This document shows, piece by piece, positions 46,526 to 54,239 of a stretch of 64,000 nt of DNA. Made by a program: the position numbers and the translations under genes. This stretch comes from Actinomadura spongiicola (lineage in GTDB: Bacteria; Actinomycetota; Actinomycetes; Streptosporangiales; Streptosporangiaceae): positions 1 through 64,000 of the forward strand of contig NZ_QVNQ01000001.1 of the NCBI RefSeq assembly GCF_003432485.1. Direction: 5' to 3'. How positions within the stretch are numbered: position 1 is the first letter of the stretch; every line of letters starts with the position of its first letter. The notes under the pieces are model-generated. The model searched no databases, was not told the DNA's origin, and saw only the letters and a list, made by a program, of their open reading frames with translations.

Positions 46526-47481
46526 GCCAAGACACCGGCACCGAACAGACACCGGCCACCACGAAGACACCGGGCACCACGAAGACATCGGGCACCACGA
46601 AGACATCGGGCACCACGAAGACATCGGGCACCACGAAGACATCGGGCACCACGAAGACGCCCGCCAAGGGGCCCGCGCGCAACCAGTCGTCGTCGCTGCG
46701 GCGCGCGCTCGCGGTTCTCGACTACGTCCGCGACAACGCCGACACCCGCGGGGTGACGCTGACCCGCATCGCCGAGGACCTCGACATCAGCAAGAGCACC
46801 GTGCTGCGGCTCGCCGCGCCGCTCGTCGACGGCGACCTCCTCACCCGCGACCGGGAGACCGGCTCGTTCCGGCTCGGGCACGGCGCGCTGCGCCTCGGGC
46901 AGGCTTACCTGTCGTCGCTGGACATGCGCTCCGTCGCCGCCGACCCGCTGCGCCGCCTCCAGCACATGGTCGGGGAGACCTGCCACCTCGTCGTCTACGA
47001 ACGCCCCGACGTCGTCTACATCGACAAGGTCGAGAACGAGCACAACGTGCGGATGGCGTCGCGGGTCGGGATGCGGATGCCCGCCTACCGGACGGCCGTC
47101 GGGAAGGCCATCCTCGCCTGGCTCGGCGACGACGACTTCCAGGCCGTCATCGCCGGGGGGATGGAGCCGCGCACCGAACGGACCATCACCGACCCGGCCC
47201 GGTTGTCCGCCGAACTCGAACGGGTCCGCCTGACGGGGTATGCCGTGGACGACAGGGAGAACGAACCCGAGGTTCGCTGTGTCGCCGCACCGATCTTCGA
47301 CCACACCGACCGGGCCGTGGGCGCGCTCAGCGTGTCCGGGCTGGCGTCCCGGATCACCCCCGCCCGGGTCCGGGAGGTCGGCCCCCTGGTGGAGCGCACG
47401 GGTCAGGAGATCTCCCGGGTGCTCGGTTCGTCCCGTCCGCATCGTCGCCGTGCCGAGAAACGAGGAGGGAAACAGCCGTGA
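46522..47481 (+). CDS. IclR-family transcriptional regulator with repeat-expanded N-terminus
   Basis: 319 residues. The first 50 residues are low complexity, mainly repeats of T-T-K-T-S-G encoded by an 18-bp tandem repeat. Then the winged helix appears (SSSLRRALAVLDYVRDNADT; ITRIAEDLDISKSTVLRLAA-type helix) and the IclR effector domain (MVGETCHLVVYERPDVVYID, VGMRMPAYRTAVGKAILAWL, VAAPIFDHTDRAVGALSVSG). As the only regulator in the operon it probably senses a pathway intermediate and acts on the promoter near 39.9 kb. GTG 46522 overlaps the previous stop. Confidence 0.92.
   Translation: MSQDTGTEQTPATTKTPGTTKTSGTTKTSGTTKTSGTTKTSGTTKTPAKGPARNQSSSLRRALAVLDYVRDNADTRGVTLTRIAEDLDISKSTVLRLAAPLVDGDLLTRDRETGSFRLGHGALRLGQAYLSSLDMRSVAADPLRRLQHMVGETCHLVVYERPDVVYIDKVENEHNVRMASRVGMRMPAYRTAVGKAILAWLGDDDFQAVIAGGMEPRTERTITDPARLSAELERVRLTGYAVDDRENEPEVRCVAAPIFDHTDRAVGALSVSGLASRITPARVREVGPLVERTGQEISRVLGSSRPHRRRAEKRGGKQP
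46561..46650 (+). repeat. 18-bp tandem repeat in iclR coding sequence
   Basis: Five consecutive 18-bp units (ACGAAGACAYCGGGCACC) at 46561, 46579, 46597, 46615 and 46633, with a partial sixth. The last four are identical. As 18 is divisible by 3, copy number can vary without breaking the frame. Confidence 0.95.
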
Positions 47482-48701
47482 CCAGCCTGAACATTCCCGG
47501 AGAGCAGGTCGACTGGCGGACGAAGGGCATCTGGCAGCCCGGCGCTCCCGTCTCGTTCGAGGACTTCACCGCGGCGCGGCACCTCCTCTTCGACGGCCCG
47601 TTCACGTGGCCGCTGATGGTGGCGCGACGGTCCGCGCTGCGCCACAACATCGCCGCGCTCGCCTCGTTCTGCGCCGCGCACGACCTGGTGTTCGCGCCGC
47701 ACGGCAAGACGTCCATGGCGCCGACCCTGTTCCAGGAGCAGCTCGACGCGGGCGCGTGGGGCATCACCGCCGCGACCGCGAACCAGGTCCTCGCCTACCG
47801 TAAGTTCGGCGTGCCCCGCATCCTGCTCGCCAACGAGCTCCTCGACCCGACCGCGCTGCGCTGGCTCGGCGGCGAGATCGACCGTGGCATGGAGTTCCTG
47901 CTGTACGCCGACTCCGCCGAGGGCGTCGCCGCGATCTCCGCGGCGGCCGGGGAACGGCCGTTCCGGGTCCTGGTCGAACTCGGCCACCGCGGCGGCCGGA
48001 CCGGCTGCCGCACCATCGAGGAGCTGATCTCCGTCGCCCGCGCCGTGGCCGCCGCGCCCGGCACCGAACTCGCCGGGGTCGCCGGATACGAGGGCGGGCT
48101 GCCGGACGTCCCCGCCGCCAGCGCCTACCTCGGCGGGCTCCGCGACGCCACCGCCGAACTGTCCAAGACCGGGTTGCTGCCCCGCGACGTCATCGTCACC
48201 GCGGGCGGCAGCGCCTACTTCGACCAGGTCGCCGAGCGGCTGTCCGGGGCATGGCTGCCGGGGCACGAACTGACCGTGATCCTGCGCAGCGGCGCCTACA
48301 TCACCCACGACGACGGCATCTACACGCAGAAGACCCCCTACACCCGCATTCCCGGTTCCCTGGACGCGGCGTTGGAGATCTGGGCGCAGGTGACGTCCGT
48401 CCCCGAGCCGGGTCTCGCGATCGTCGGCATGGGCAAACGGGAGGCCCCCTATGACGCGGGCCTGCCCGTCCCGCTGCGGCTGCGGCGCCGGGACGGGACC
48501 GTCCACCCGGCGAGCGGCCTGCGCGTCACCGACACCAACGACCACCACGCCTACGTCAAGGTCGACGGGCCCCCGCCCCGCCCCGGCGACCTGCTGTGCT
48601 TCGGCATCTCGCACCCCTGCACGGCATTCGACAAATGGCAGGTCATCCCCGTCGTCGACGACGACGAGACGGTGACCGACCTGATCCGCACGTACTTCTG
48701 A
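47478..48701 (+). CDS. PLP enzyme of the D-threonine aldolase/D-serine dehydratase family
   Basis: 407 residues. The fold-type III PLP barrel is recognisable by the Lys in FAPHGKTSMAPTLFQEQLDA near residue 76, then LVELGHRGGRTGCRT, GGSAYFDQV and IGYEGG-like GVAGYEGGLPD. The C-terminal metal-binding HPCTAFDKWQVIP has the His and Cys that bind zinc in DSD1-type dehydratases. Such enzymes cleave or dehydrate D-beta-hydroxy amino acids. D-glucosaminate, itself a D-alpha-amino-beta-hydroxy acid, would give 2-keto-3-deoxygluconate plus ammonia, which the two downstream enzymes can use. Biochemical identity is inferred, not shown. The GTG start overlaps iclR by 4 nt. Confidence 0.82.
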   Translation: MTSLNIPGEQVDWRTKGIWQPGAPVSFEDFTAARHLLFDGPFTWPLMVARRSALRHNIAALASFCAAHDLVFAPHGKTSMAPTLFQEQLDAGAWGITAATANQVLAYRKFGVPRILLANELLDPTALRWLGGEIDRGMEFLLYADSAEGVAAISAAAGERPFRVLVELGHRGGRTGCRTIEELISVARAVAAAPGTELAGVAGYEGGLPDVPAASAYLGGLRDATAELSKTGLLPRDVIVTAGGSAYFDQVAERLSGAWLPGHELTVILRSGAYITHDDGIYTQKTPYTRIPGSLDAALEIWAQVTSVPEPGLAIVGMGKREAPYDAGLPVPLRLRRRDGTVHPASGLRVTDTNDHHAYVKVDGPPPRPGDLLCFGISHPCTAFDKWQVIPVVDDDETVTDLIRTYF

Positions 48702-48711
48702 GAGGAAACAC

Positions 48712-49392
48712 ATGAACCCCCGCCTGGCGCCGGGAGGCGCGCTGACGGCGACCGGGGTCGTCGCGGTCGTCCGCGGCACCCGCGCCGAACGCGTCGCCGA
48801 CGTCCTGGACACCCTCGCCGACGCCGGCGTCCGCTGCCTGGAGCTCACCCTCAACACCCCGGGCGCGCTCGCCGAACTGGACGCGGCGCGGCAACGGCTG
48901 CCCGCGGACGTCGAACTCGGCGCCGGCACGGTGCGCACCGCCGCGGACGCGTCCGCGGCGGTGGCCGCCGGGGCCTCCTTCCTCGTCTCCCCCGACACCG
49001 ACGAAGGCGTCGCCGCCGTGGCACGGGACCACGGCGTCGCCTACTACCCCGGCGCGCTGACCCCCGGCGAGGTCGGCCGCGCCTGGGACCTCGGCGCCAC
49101 CGCCGTCAAGATCTTCCCCGCCGGGACGTTCGGCCCCCGCTACCTGCGCGACCTCGCGGGACCGTTCCGTGACGTCCCGCTGCTTCCGACGGGCGGGGTC
49201 GGCCCGGACAACGCCGCCGACTACATCGCCGCGGGCGCCGTCGCCGTCGGCGTGGGCGGCTCCCTCATCGGCGACGCGTTCGACGGCGGCTCCCTGACGG
49301 CTCTGGCCGACCGGGCGGGCCGGCTCCTCGCCGCCGTGCACGCCGCCCGACGACCCGACGTCCGCGTGGAGCGCGAGGGCGCCGCCCGATGA
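48712..49392 (+). CDS. eda: 2-dehydro-3-deoxy-phosphogluconate aldolase (KDPG/KDPGal)
   Basis: 226 residues. Class I aldolase: the Schiff-base Lys is in TAVKIFPAGTFGP (about residue 133), the catalytic Glu in CLELTLNTPGAL, with GAGTVRTAADASAAVAAGAS and LLPTGGVGPDNAADYIAAGA completing the barrel. It splits KDPG (or the galactose epimer) into pyruvate and glyceraldehyde-3-phosphate. It starts 10 bp after the PLP gene, with AGAGGAAAC upstream, and overlaps the kinase gene by 4 nt. Confidence 0.9.
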   Translation: MNPRLAPGGALTATGVVAVVRGTRAERVADVLDTLADAGVRCLELTLNTPGALAELDAARQRLPADVELGAGTVRTAADASAAVAAGASFLVSPDTDEGVAAVARDHGVAYYPGALTPGEVGRAWDLGATAVKIFPAGTFGPRYLRDLAGPFRDVPLLPTGGVGPDNAADYIAAGAVAVGVGGSLIGDAFDGGSLTALADRAGRLLAAVHAARRPDVRVEREGAAR

Positions 49393-50354
49393 CCGAACCG
49401 AGCATCGACCTGGTCACGTTCGGCGAGACCATGGCGCGGTTGGAGAACCCCGTCGTCGGGCCCATGCGGCACGCCCGCGCCCTGGACCTCGGCGTCGGCG
49501 GCGCCGAGTCGAACACGGCGATCGGGCTGTGCCGCCTCGGCGGCACCGCCGCCTGGTTCGGCCGCGTCGGCGACGACGAGTTCGGCCGCCTGATCACCAA
49601 CGTCCTGGCGGGCGAGGGTGTACGCCTGGGCCACACCGTGGTGGACCGGTCCGCACCGACGGCGCTGCTGTTCAAGGAGCGCCGCGCCGGGACGCTCACC
49701 CGCGTCCAGTACTACCGGACGGGCAGCGCCGGGTCCCGGCTGTGCCCGGCCGACGTCCCGCACGACCTGATCCGGTCGGCGCGGGTTCTGCACGTCACCG
49801 GCATCACCGCCGCCATCAGCGCCACCGCCCGGCAGGCCCTCGACGACGCCGTCGAGACCGCCCGCGACGCGGGCGTGCCCGTCTCCCTCGACCTGAACTA
49901 CCGGCGGGCCCTGTGGACGCCGACCGAGGCGGGCGAGTGCTTGCAGAAACTCGTGAAACGCGCCGATCTTCTGTTCGCCACCGAGCAGGAGGCGCGGCTG
50001 ATCGTCCCCGACGCGGACGACGACCTGGCGGGGCTCGCCGCGGGGCTCGCCGCGCTCGGCCCGCGCGACGTCCTCCTCAAGCGCGGGGCCCAGGGGGTGG
50101 TCGCGCTGTGCGAGGGCGCGTTGCACGTCCAGGGCGCGCACCGGGTGCCGGTGATCGACCCGGTCGGCGCCGGAGACGCGTTCGCCGCCGGGTATCTCGC
50201 CGAGTTCGTCCGGGGACGTCCCGTCGCCGACCGTCTCGACACGGCCACGGCCGCCGGGGCGTACGCCGTTACCGTCCGCGGCGACTGGGAGGGTCTCCCG
50301 AGCCGAGCCGACCTTGATCTACTTAAATCAGCTGAAGACACCGTCACCCGCTAG
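49389..50354 (+). CDS. kdgK: 2-keto-3-deoxygluconate kinase (PfkB family)
   Basis: 321 residues, ribokinase/PfkB type: the N-terminal VTFGETMARLENPVVGPM with GGAESNTAIGLCRLGGTAAW FGRVGDDEFG and the C-terminal DPVGAGDAFAAGYLAEF motif with the catalytic Asp near residue 260. FGETM and the overall length resemble bacterial KDG kinases. The overlap with the KDPG aldolase gene strongly supports KDG as substrate: kinase first, then aldolase. Confidence 0.87.
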   Translation: MTEPSIDLVTFGETMARLENPVVGPMRHARALDLGVGGAESNTAIGLCRLGGTAAWFGRVGDDEFGRLITNVLAGEGVRLGHTVVDRSAPTALLFKERRAGTLTRVQYYRTGSAGSRLCPADVPHDLIRSARVLHVTGITAAISATARQALDDAVETARDAGVPVSLDLNYRRALWTPTEAGECLQKLVKRADLLFATEQEARLIVPDADDDLAGLAAGLAALGPRDVLLKRGAQGVVALCEGALHVQGAHRVPVIDPVGAGDAFAAGYLAEFVRGRPVADRLDTATAAGAYAVTVRGDWEGLPSRADLDLLKSAEDTVTR

Positions 50355-50363
50355 GAGACAGAT

Positions 50364-50747
50364 ATGAGCAAACGTGAGATTCGCAGCGATGCGGCGCCCG
50401 CCCCGCTCGGCACGTACTCGCAGGCGATCGTGGTCGGCGACTTCCTCTACACGTCCGGGATGGGACCGATCGACCCGAAGACGGGCGAGTCGGTCGGCGG
50501 GGACGTCGCCCAGCAGACCCGGCAGACCTTGGCGAACCTGAAGGCGGTCCTCGCCGAACATGGCCTCGGCTTCGACGACGTCGTGAAGTCGACCGTCCAC
50601 CTTCAGGACCTCCACCGCGACTTCGCCGCCTACGACAAGGTGTACCGGGAGCACTTCAACGAGCCGTACCCGGTGCGCACCACCGTCGGCTCCGACCTGA
50701 TGAACATCCTCGTCGAGATCGACTTCGTCGCGTACAAGAAGAGCTGA
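50364..50747 (+). CDS. RidA-family imine/enamine deaminase
   Basis: 127 residues. Motifs are APAPLGTYSQAIVVGDFLYT SGMGPIDPKTG, TRQTLANLKAVLAEHGLGFD and the C-terminal YPVRTTVG with the conserved Arg and the LVEIDFVAY strand. RidA hydrolyses reactive enamine or imine intermediates released by PLP-dependent dehydratases, which fits the upstream dehydratase-like enzyme. TAGGAGACAG precedes ATG 50364. Confidence 0.92.
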   Translation: MSKREIRSDAAPAPLGTYSQAIVVGDFLYTSGMGPIDPKTGESVGGDVAQQTRQTLANLKAVLAEHGLGFDDVVKSTVHLQDLHRDFAAYDKVYREHFNEPYPVRTTVGSDLMNILVEIDFVAYKKS

Positions 50748-51889
50748 TGGACTCGTCCCTGTACGCCCTGGTCGAGGACCTGCGCGGGGTGGACGCCGCG
50801 CAGGTCCTTTCCCACGGCGTCTCCTCCATCACCGTCGGCGCGGCCTACCACCGCGCCCGCGACGTGACCCCCCACGGCCGCACCCGCGTGACCTTCCGGC
50901 AGGACGGGATCCACTTCCCTCCCGGCGACCTGTTCGACGGGCTGCGCCTCCTCCCGCCCGTCCAGCGGGACGCCGACCAGGAACCGTTGAAGGCCCTCCG
51001 CGACCAGACCCGCGAGCTGGGCGTGCCCCTGCACGGCTGGGCCGTGTTCCTGCACAGCACCACCCTCGGCCTCGCCTTCCCGGACGTCACCCAGGAGAAC
51101 TGCTTCGGTGACCGTGCCGCGCCCGCCGACCTGTGCCCGTCCAACCCGGACGTCCGCGCCTACGCCGTCGCGCTGGGCCGCGCCGTCGCCCGCCAGGGAA
51201 TGGACAGCGTCGTCTCCGAATCCCTGCACTTCGGGATGTTCGGGCACGGCTACCACCATGAGCGCTCCTTCGTCGACCTGGGCTCGGCCGCAGAATTCGC
51301 GCTCGGCCTCTGCTTCTGCCCCCACTGCCAGGCCCGCCTCCCCGGCGCCGAAACGGCCCGTACCGCCGCGTCCCGCCTCGCCGCGTCCGTCCTGGACGGC
51401 GGCCCTCCCGCCACCGAGCTTCCGACCGTCCTGGAGGACTACGCCCGCTCCCGCACCCCGATCGTCACGTCCCTGGCCGCCGACGTCGCCGACGCCGTGG
51501 CCGCCGAAGGATCCAGCCTGACCTTCCTCGACCTCACCGGCGCCGTGAAGGGCTACGCGGACGGACGTCCCACCGGCGGCCCCGCCGCCGACTCCGCCTG
51601 GCAGATCGGCGTGGACCCGTCGGCTGTGAGCGACGTCGTCCCGTCGTACGCCATCCTCTGCTACGCCCACGACGAGGACCGCGTGGCCGAGGACGTCGCC
51701 GCCTACCGCACGGCCCTGGGCCCGGACACCACGCTTCGCGCCGTCCTCCGCCCCGGCGTCCCCGACACGACCTCGTCCGACCACCTCGCCGCCAAGGTCA
51801 CCGCCGCCCGCAAGGCAGGCGCGAACACCGTCGACTACTACTCATACGGCCTTGTGCCACTACCAGTCCTGTCCCGCATCCCTCATTGA
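50747..51889 (+). CDS. Protein of unknown function, last gene of sugar-acid operon
   Basis: 380 residues. The ATG overlaps the ridA stop by one base. Sequence style suggests an alpha/beta barrel: repeated hydrophobic strands followed by helices, PLHGWAVFLHSTT, DSVVSESLHFGMFGHGYHHE, FCPHCQARLPG (two-Cys motif) and SYAILCYAHDEDRVAEDVAA. It resembles glycoside-hydrolase-like TIM barrels in outline, but no catalytic signature is recognised. The CxxC in LGLCFCPHCQAR could bind metal. Its coupling to ridA and the KDG genes implies a role in the same pathway or in processing the imported compound. Confidence 0.75.
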   Translation: MDSSLYALVEDLRGVDAAQVLSHGVSSITVGAAYHRARDVTPHGRTRVTFRQDGIHFPPGDLFDGLRLLPPVQRDADQEPLKALRDQTRELGVPLHGWAVFLHSTTLGLAFPDVTQENCFGDRAAPADLCPSNPDVRAYAVALGRAVARQGMDSVVSESLHFGMFGHGYHHERSFVDLGSAAEFALGLCFCPHCQARLPGAETARTAASRLAASVLDGGPPATELPTVLEDYARSRTPIVTSLAADVADAVAAEGSSLTFLDLTGAVKGYADGRPTGGPAADSAWQIGVDPSAVSDVVPSYAILCYAHDEDRVAEDVAAYRTALGPDTTLRAVLRPGVPDTTSSDHLAAKVTAARKAGANTVDYYSYGLVPLPVLSRIPH

Positions 51890-51941
51890 CGTACCCCGGC
51901 GCTAACGTGGCTGGCCTCTAATTCCGCTGAGAGGGCAGCAG

Positions 51942-52418
51942 ATGCTCTTAGAGGTCAGCTACGTACCCACGCCTCGCGACCGTCGACGCGCGGTTGTTCT
52001 CCCTTGGTTCATTCGGCTCCTGTATGCCGGTCTCGTCGGCCTGGCGATCGCGGTCGTCGGAATCGGCGCACTGTCCCGCGCGGCGGCCCGCCACGGCGAA
52101 GCGACGAATGCGCCCGCCCTGGCCGCGGTGGGCGGTGTCGTCCTCCTGGCCCTGCCTCTCCTCATCACCCTGTGGACGCACTTTCAGCCCATTGACCAGG
52201 ACGAACGCCACATCAGCATCACCCCGACCCGCATTCGCTGGGAGTCCGGAGGCGTGACCACCGAGGTTCCCTGGGCCCGGATGGGCGTTATCAGGGAAGG
52301 CCCACATCAATGGATACTGGGCACCCGCAACCAATGCCTGGCTCTTCCGAAGCGGGCCGTCCCGCAAGACCGAATCACCGAACTCCGAGAGTTCCTCACC
52401 AACCTGCCGCCCCGATGA
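51942..52418 (+). CDS. Two-helix membrane protein, YcxB-like C-terminus
   Basis: 158 residues. Two membrane helices (LLYAGLVGLAIAVVGIGALS; AALAAVGGVVLLALPLLITL) are followed by a cytoplasmic YcxB-like PH-type domain (TRIRWESGGVTTEVPWARMG, WILGTRNQCLALPKRAVPQD). The third codon is TTA, a rare leucine codon that could place it under tRNA-Leu(UAA) control. GAGAGGGCAGCAG precedes ATG 51942. Function unknown. Confidence 0.72.
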   Translation: MLLEVSYVPTPRDRRRAVVLPWFIRLLYAGLVGLAIAVVGIGALSRAAARHGEATNAPALAAVGGVVLLALPLLITLWTHFQPIDQDERHISITPTRIRWESGGVTTEVPWARMGVIREGPHQWILGTRNQCLALPKRAVPQDRITELREFLTNLPPR

Positions 52419-52437
52419 CCGATGCGAGGCTCCACCC

Positions 52438-52872
52438 ATGGGAGTTCTCTTCGGCTACTTCGCCGCCGCCGATGACGACGACGCCGTCCGGGCCGTCGTC
52501 CGCGACGACGGCGAGACCAGCGGAACCGGCTATGACCAGCTCGTCGTCAAGGGCATGGACCCGGTGGTGAACCTGGCCCCGGCCGAGGCGCTCCTGACGG
52601 GCCGATCCGACACACAGAGCGGCTCCCTTGTCGGCATGCTCGGGGACGGCGAGGTCGTCGTGGTGACGCTCGCCGACGACTTCCGAGACGCCCTCGCCGC
52701 CGCCGACCCCGCGTCCTTCCCCGAGATCGCCACAGCCTGGTCGAAAGACGAGGACGCCTTCCTCAACCCGGTCGACCCGGAGGATCTCCACGCCTTCCTG
52801 GACGAGTTGTCCGGGCTCGCCGGTCGAGCCGTGGGCCATCGCGCCCGCCTCTACTGCTGGATCTGCCCCTGA
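52438..52872 (+). CDS. Conserved actinobacterial hypothetical protein
   Basis: 144 residues, acidic N-terminus (MGVLFGYFAAADDDDAVRAV). The middle contains YDQLVVKGMDPVVNLAPAEA LLTGRS, and the end is RARLYCWICP with a CxxC pair. No known domain recognised. Start ATG 52438 is 20 bp after the preceding stop, so it is probably co-transcribed with the YcxB-like gene. The sequence reads as a soluble alpha/beta protein. Confidence 0.65.
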   Translation: MGVLFGYFAAADDDDAVRAVVRDDGETSGTGYDQLVVKGMDPVVNLAPAEALLTGRSDTQSGSLVGMLGDGEVVVVTLADDFRDALAAADPASFPEIATAWSKDEDAFLNPVDPEDLHAFLDELSGLAGRAVGHRARLYCWICP

Positions 52873-53040
52873 ACCGTATTCGTTGTGAGGCCGCTGAACA
52901 CCATCTGCATCGGCATCTCCTGCGCGTGATGCCGTGCAACCCACGAGGACCTCGGGACCCCTGAACGTTCCGGCCGCAAAACCCCGGTCGCGGACCGGCG
53001 CAAGCCGGTCCGCGCCTCCCTGGGGGCGGCTGTATTCATT

Positions 53041-53204
53041 GCAGTCCTGGCCCACTTCGCTCGCCTTGTGGCTCGCTGCGTGACCGGGCCGGGGCGATCG
53101 GGGCATCGCTTCGCTCTCCGCACGGTTCCGCTCGCCTCCGGCATCGCTCCACCGGGCGGGTAACTCGTTCGCGCGCCGGGCCGAGGCCACGGCGAAACAC
53201 GCCC
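53041..53204. repeat. Structured intergenic repeat, single unit (locus 3)
   Basis: One unit of about 164 bp in the same orientation as locus 2, starting GTCCTGGCCCACTTCGCTCG and ending at the stop codon of the convergent HxlR gene. It is more diverged (for example GGCGATCGGGGC in place of GGCGAACGCGAC), so the outer stem is partly lost. The remaining gap 52873-53040 has no recognised feature. Confidence 0.85.
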
Positions 53205-53722
53205 TAACTGACCCTCGGCCGTTCGGACATGACACCGCTGCGCCGGGCGAGCACCCTGGTCCCCGGCCCGGACGCGGCCCCCGGCCCGGGCAGCGCCGTG
53301 ACATTCTCGCTGCTCACCCGCTCCCCACATGCCGAGCAACAGACATGCGGGGTGAACTCGGCCCCGCAGTCGTGGTGTTCCAGACGGACGGGCGGGCCGC
53401 CCTCCGGCGTGGCCCACTTGTCGCCCCAGGCCATCAGCGCCATCAACACCGGCACAAGTTCCCGACCGGCCTCGGTGAGGTGGTACTCGTGCCGCAGCGG
53501 CCGCTGCTGGTAGGCGTGCCGCTGCACGATGCCGTCGGTGACCAGGGTCTGGAGCCGACGGGTGAGCAGGTTGCGGGAGATGCCGAGGTTCTCGGCGATG
53601 TCGTCGAACCGGTGCAGGCCCAGATAGATGTCCCGCACGATCAGCGGGGTCCACCACTCGCCGACGCGTTCCAGGGTCTGCCCGATCGAGCAGTGCATCT
53701 CCGCGAAGCTGGTCCGTTGCAT
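53204..53722 (-). CDS. HxlR-family transcriptional regulator
   Basis: 172 residues from ATG 53722 (MQRTSFAEMHCSIGQTLERV). The HxlR winged helix is clear: GEWWTPLIVRDIYLGLHRFD, IAENLGISRNLLTRRLQTLV, RPLRHEYHLTEAGRELVPVL. An unusual C-terminal extension of about 70 residues carries Cys and His residues (CGAEFTPHVCCSACGE), which could bind zinc. The GTG at 53758 is rejected because the operator at 53745-53756 would then lie in coding sequence. It faces the tautomerase gene and probably represses it. Confidence 0.9.
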   Translation of the reverse strand: MQRTSFAEMHCSIGQTLERVGEWWTPLIVRDIYLGLHRFDDIAENLGISRNLLTRRLQTLVTDGIVQRHAYQQRPLRHEYHLTEAGRELVPVLMALMAWGDKWATPEGGPPVRLEHHDCGAEFTPHVCCSACGERVSSENVTALPGPGAASGPGTRVLARRSGVMSERPRVS

Positions 53723-53744
53723 GGCAACCAGTGTAGAGGGTTGA

Positions 53745-53793
53745 TTCATTGAACTCACTAGGGTACGTTGCGACCAGGGAAGAGTTCAATGAA
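53745..53793. promoter_or_regulatory. Two TTCANTGAA operator sites between hxlR-type gene and tautomerase gene
   Basis: TTCATTGAACTC (53745-53756) is repeated in inverse as GAGTTCAATGAA (53782-53793), a perfect 12-bp inverted repeat. Each arm itself contains a TTCA-N-TGAA palindrome, with centres 40 bp apart (about four helical turns). Probably the HxlR operator. Confidence 0.82.
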
Positions 53794-53804
53794 AGGACTA
53801 AGTA

Positions 53805-54239
53805 GTGCCGTTCGTGGAGTTGTTCGTCCGCAAGGGCTCGCTCGAGGAGGACCGCCGCAAGGAGATCGGCGGACGTCTGGTGTCGGAGGTGATGATCGCC
53901 GAAGGTGCGCCGGACAACGAGGCGGCCAGGGCCATCTCCTGGCTGGTGGTCAACGAGGTCGACGCCTGGTTCGTCGGCGGCCAGGAGGTGCCCGCCGGTG
54001 AGAAGCCGAAGTACATGGTGCGGGTGGGGGTCCCGGCCGGTTCGATGAACGACGACAAACGCCGTGACATCGTGAAACGCGTGACGCAGGTCCTCGCGGA
54101 CGCCGACACCGACCCCGACCGCTTCAACGGCCCCACCGCCGCGTGGGTACACATCAACGAGGTCCCGGAAGGTAACTGGGGATCGGGCGGCGAAATCGTC
54201 CGCATCGAGGACATCGTCGCCCTGGTGACCAAGGGCTGA
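53805..54239 (+). CDS. Tautomerase-superfamily protein (double-length 4-OT-like)
   Basis: 144 residues. After Met removal the N-terminal Pro (MPFVELFVRKGSLEEDRRKE) would be the catalytic base typical of 4-oxalocrotonate tautomerases; the length suggests two fused 60-residue beta-alpha-beta units (second unit PKYMVRVGVPAGSMNDDKRR). It starts at GTG with AAAGGAC upstream. Its promoter carries the HxlR operator, so it is probably induced by a toxic aldehyde or aromatic compound. Confidence 0.82.
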   Translation: MPFVELFVRKGSLEEDRRKEIGGRLVSEVMIAEGAPDNEAARAISWLVVNEVDAWFVGGQEVPAGEKPKYMVRVGVPAGSMNDDKRRDIVKRVTQVLADADTDPDRFNGPTAAWVHINEVPEGNWGSGGEIVRIEDIVALVTKG

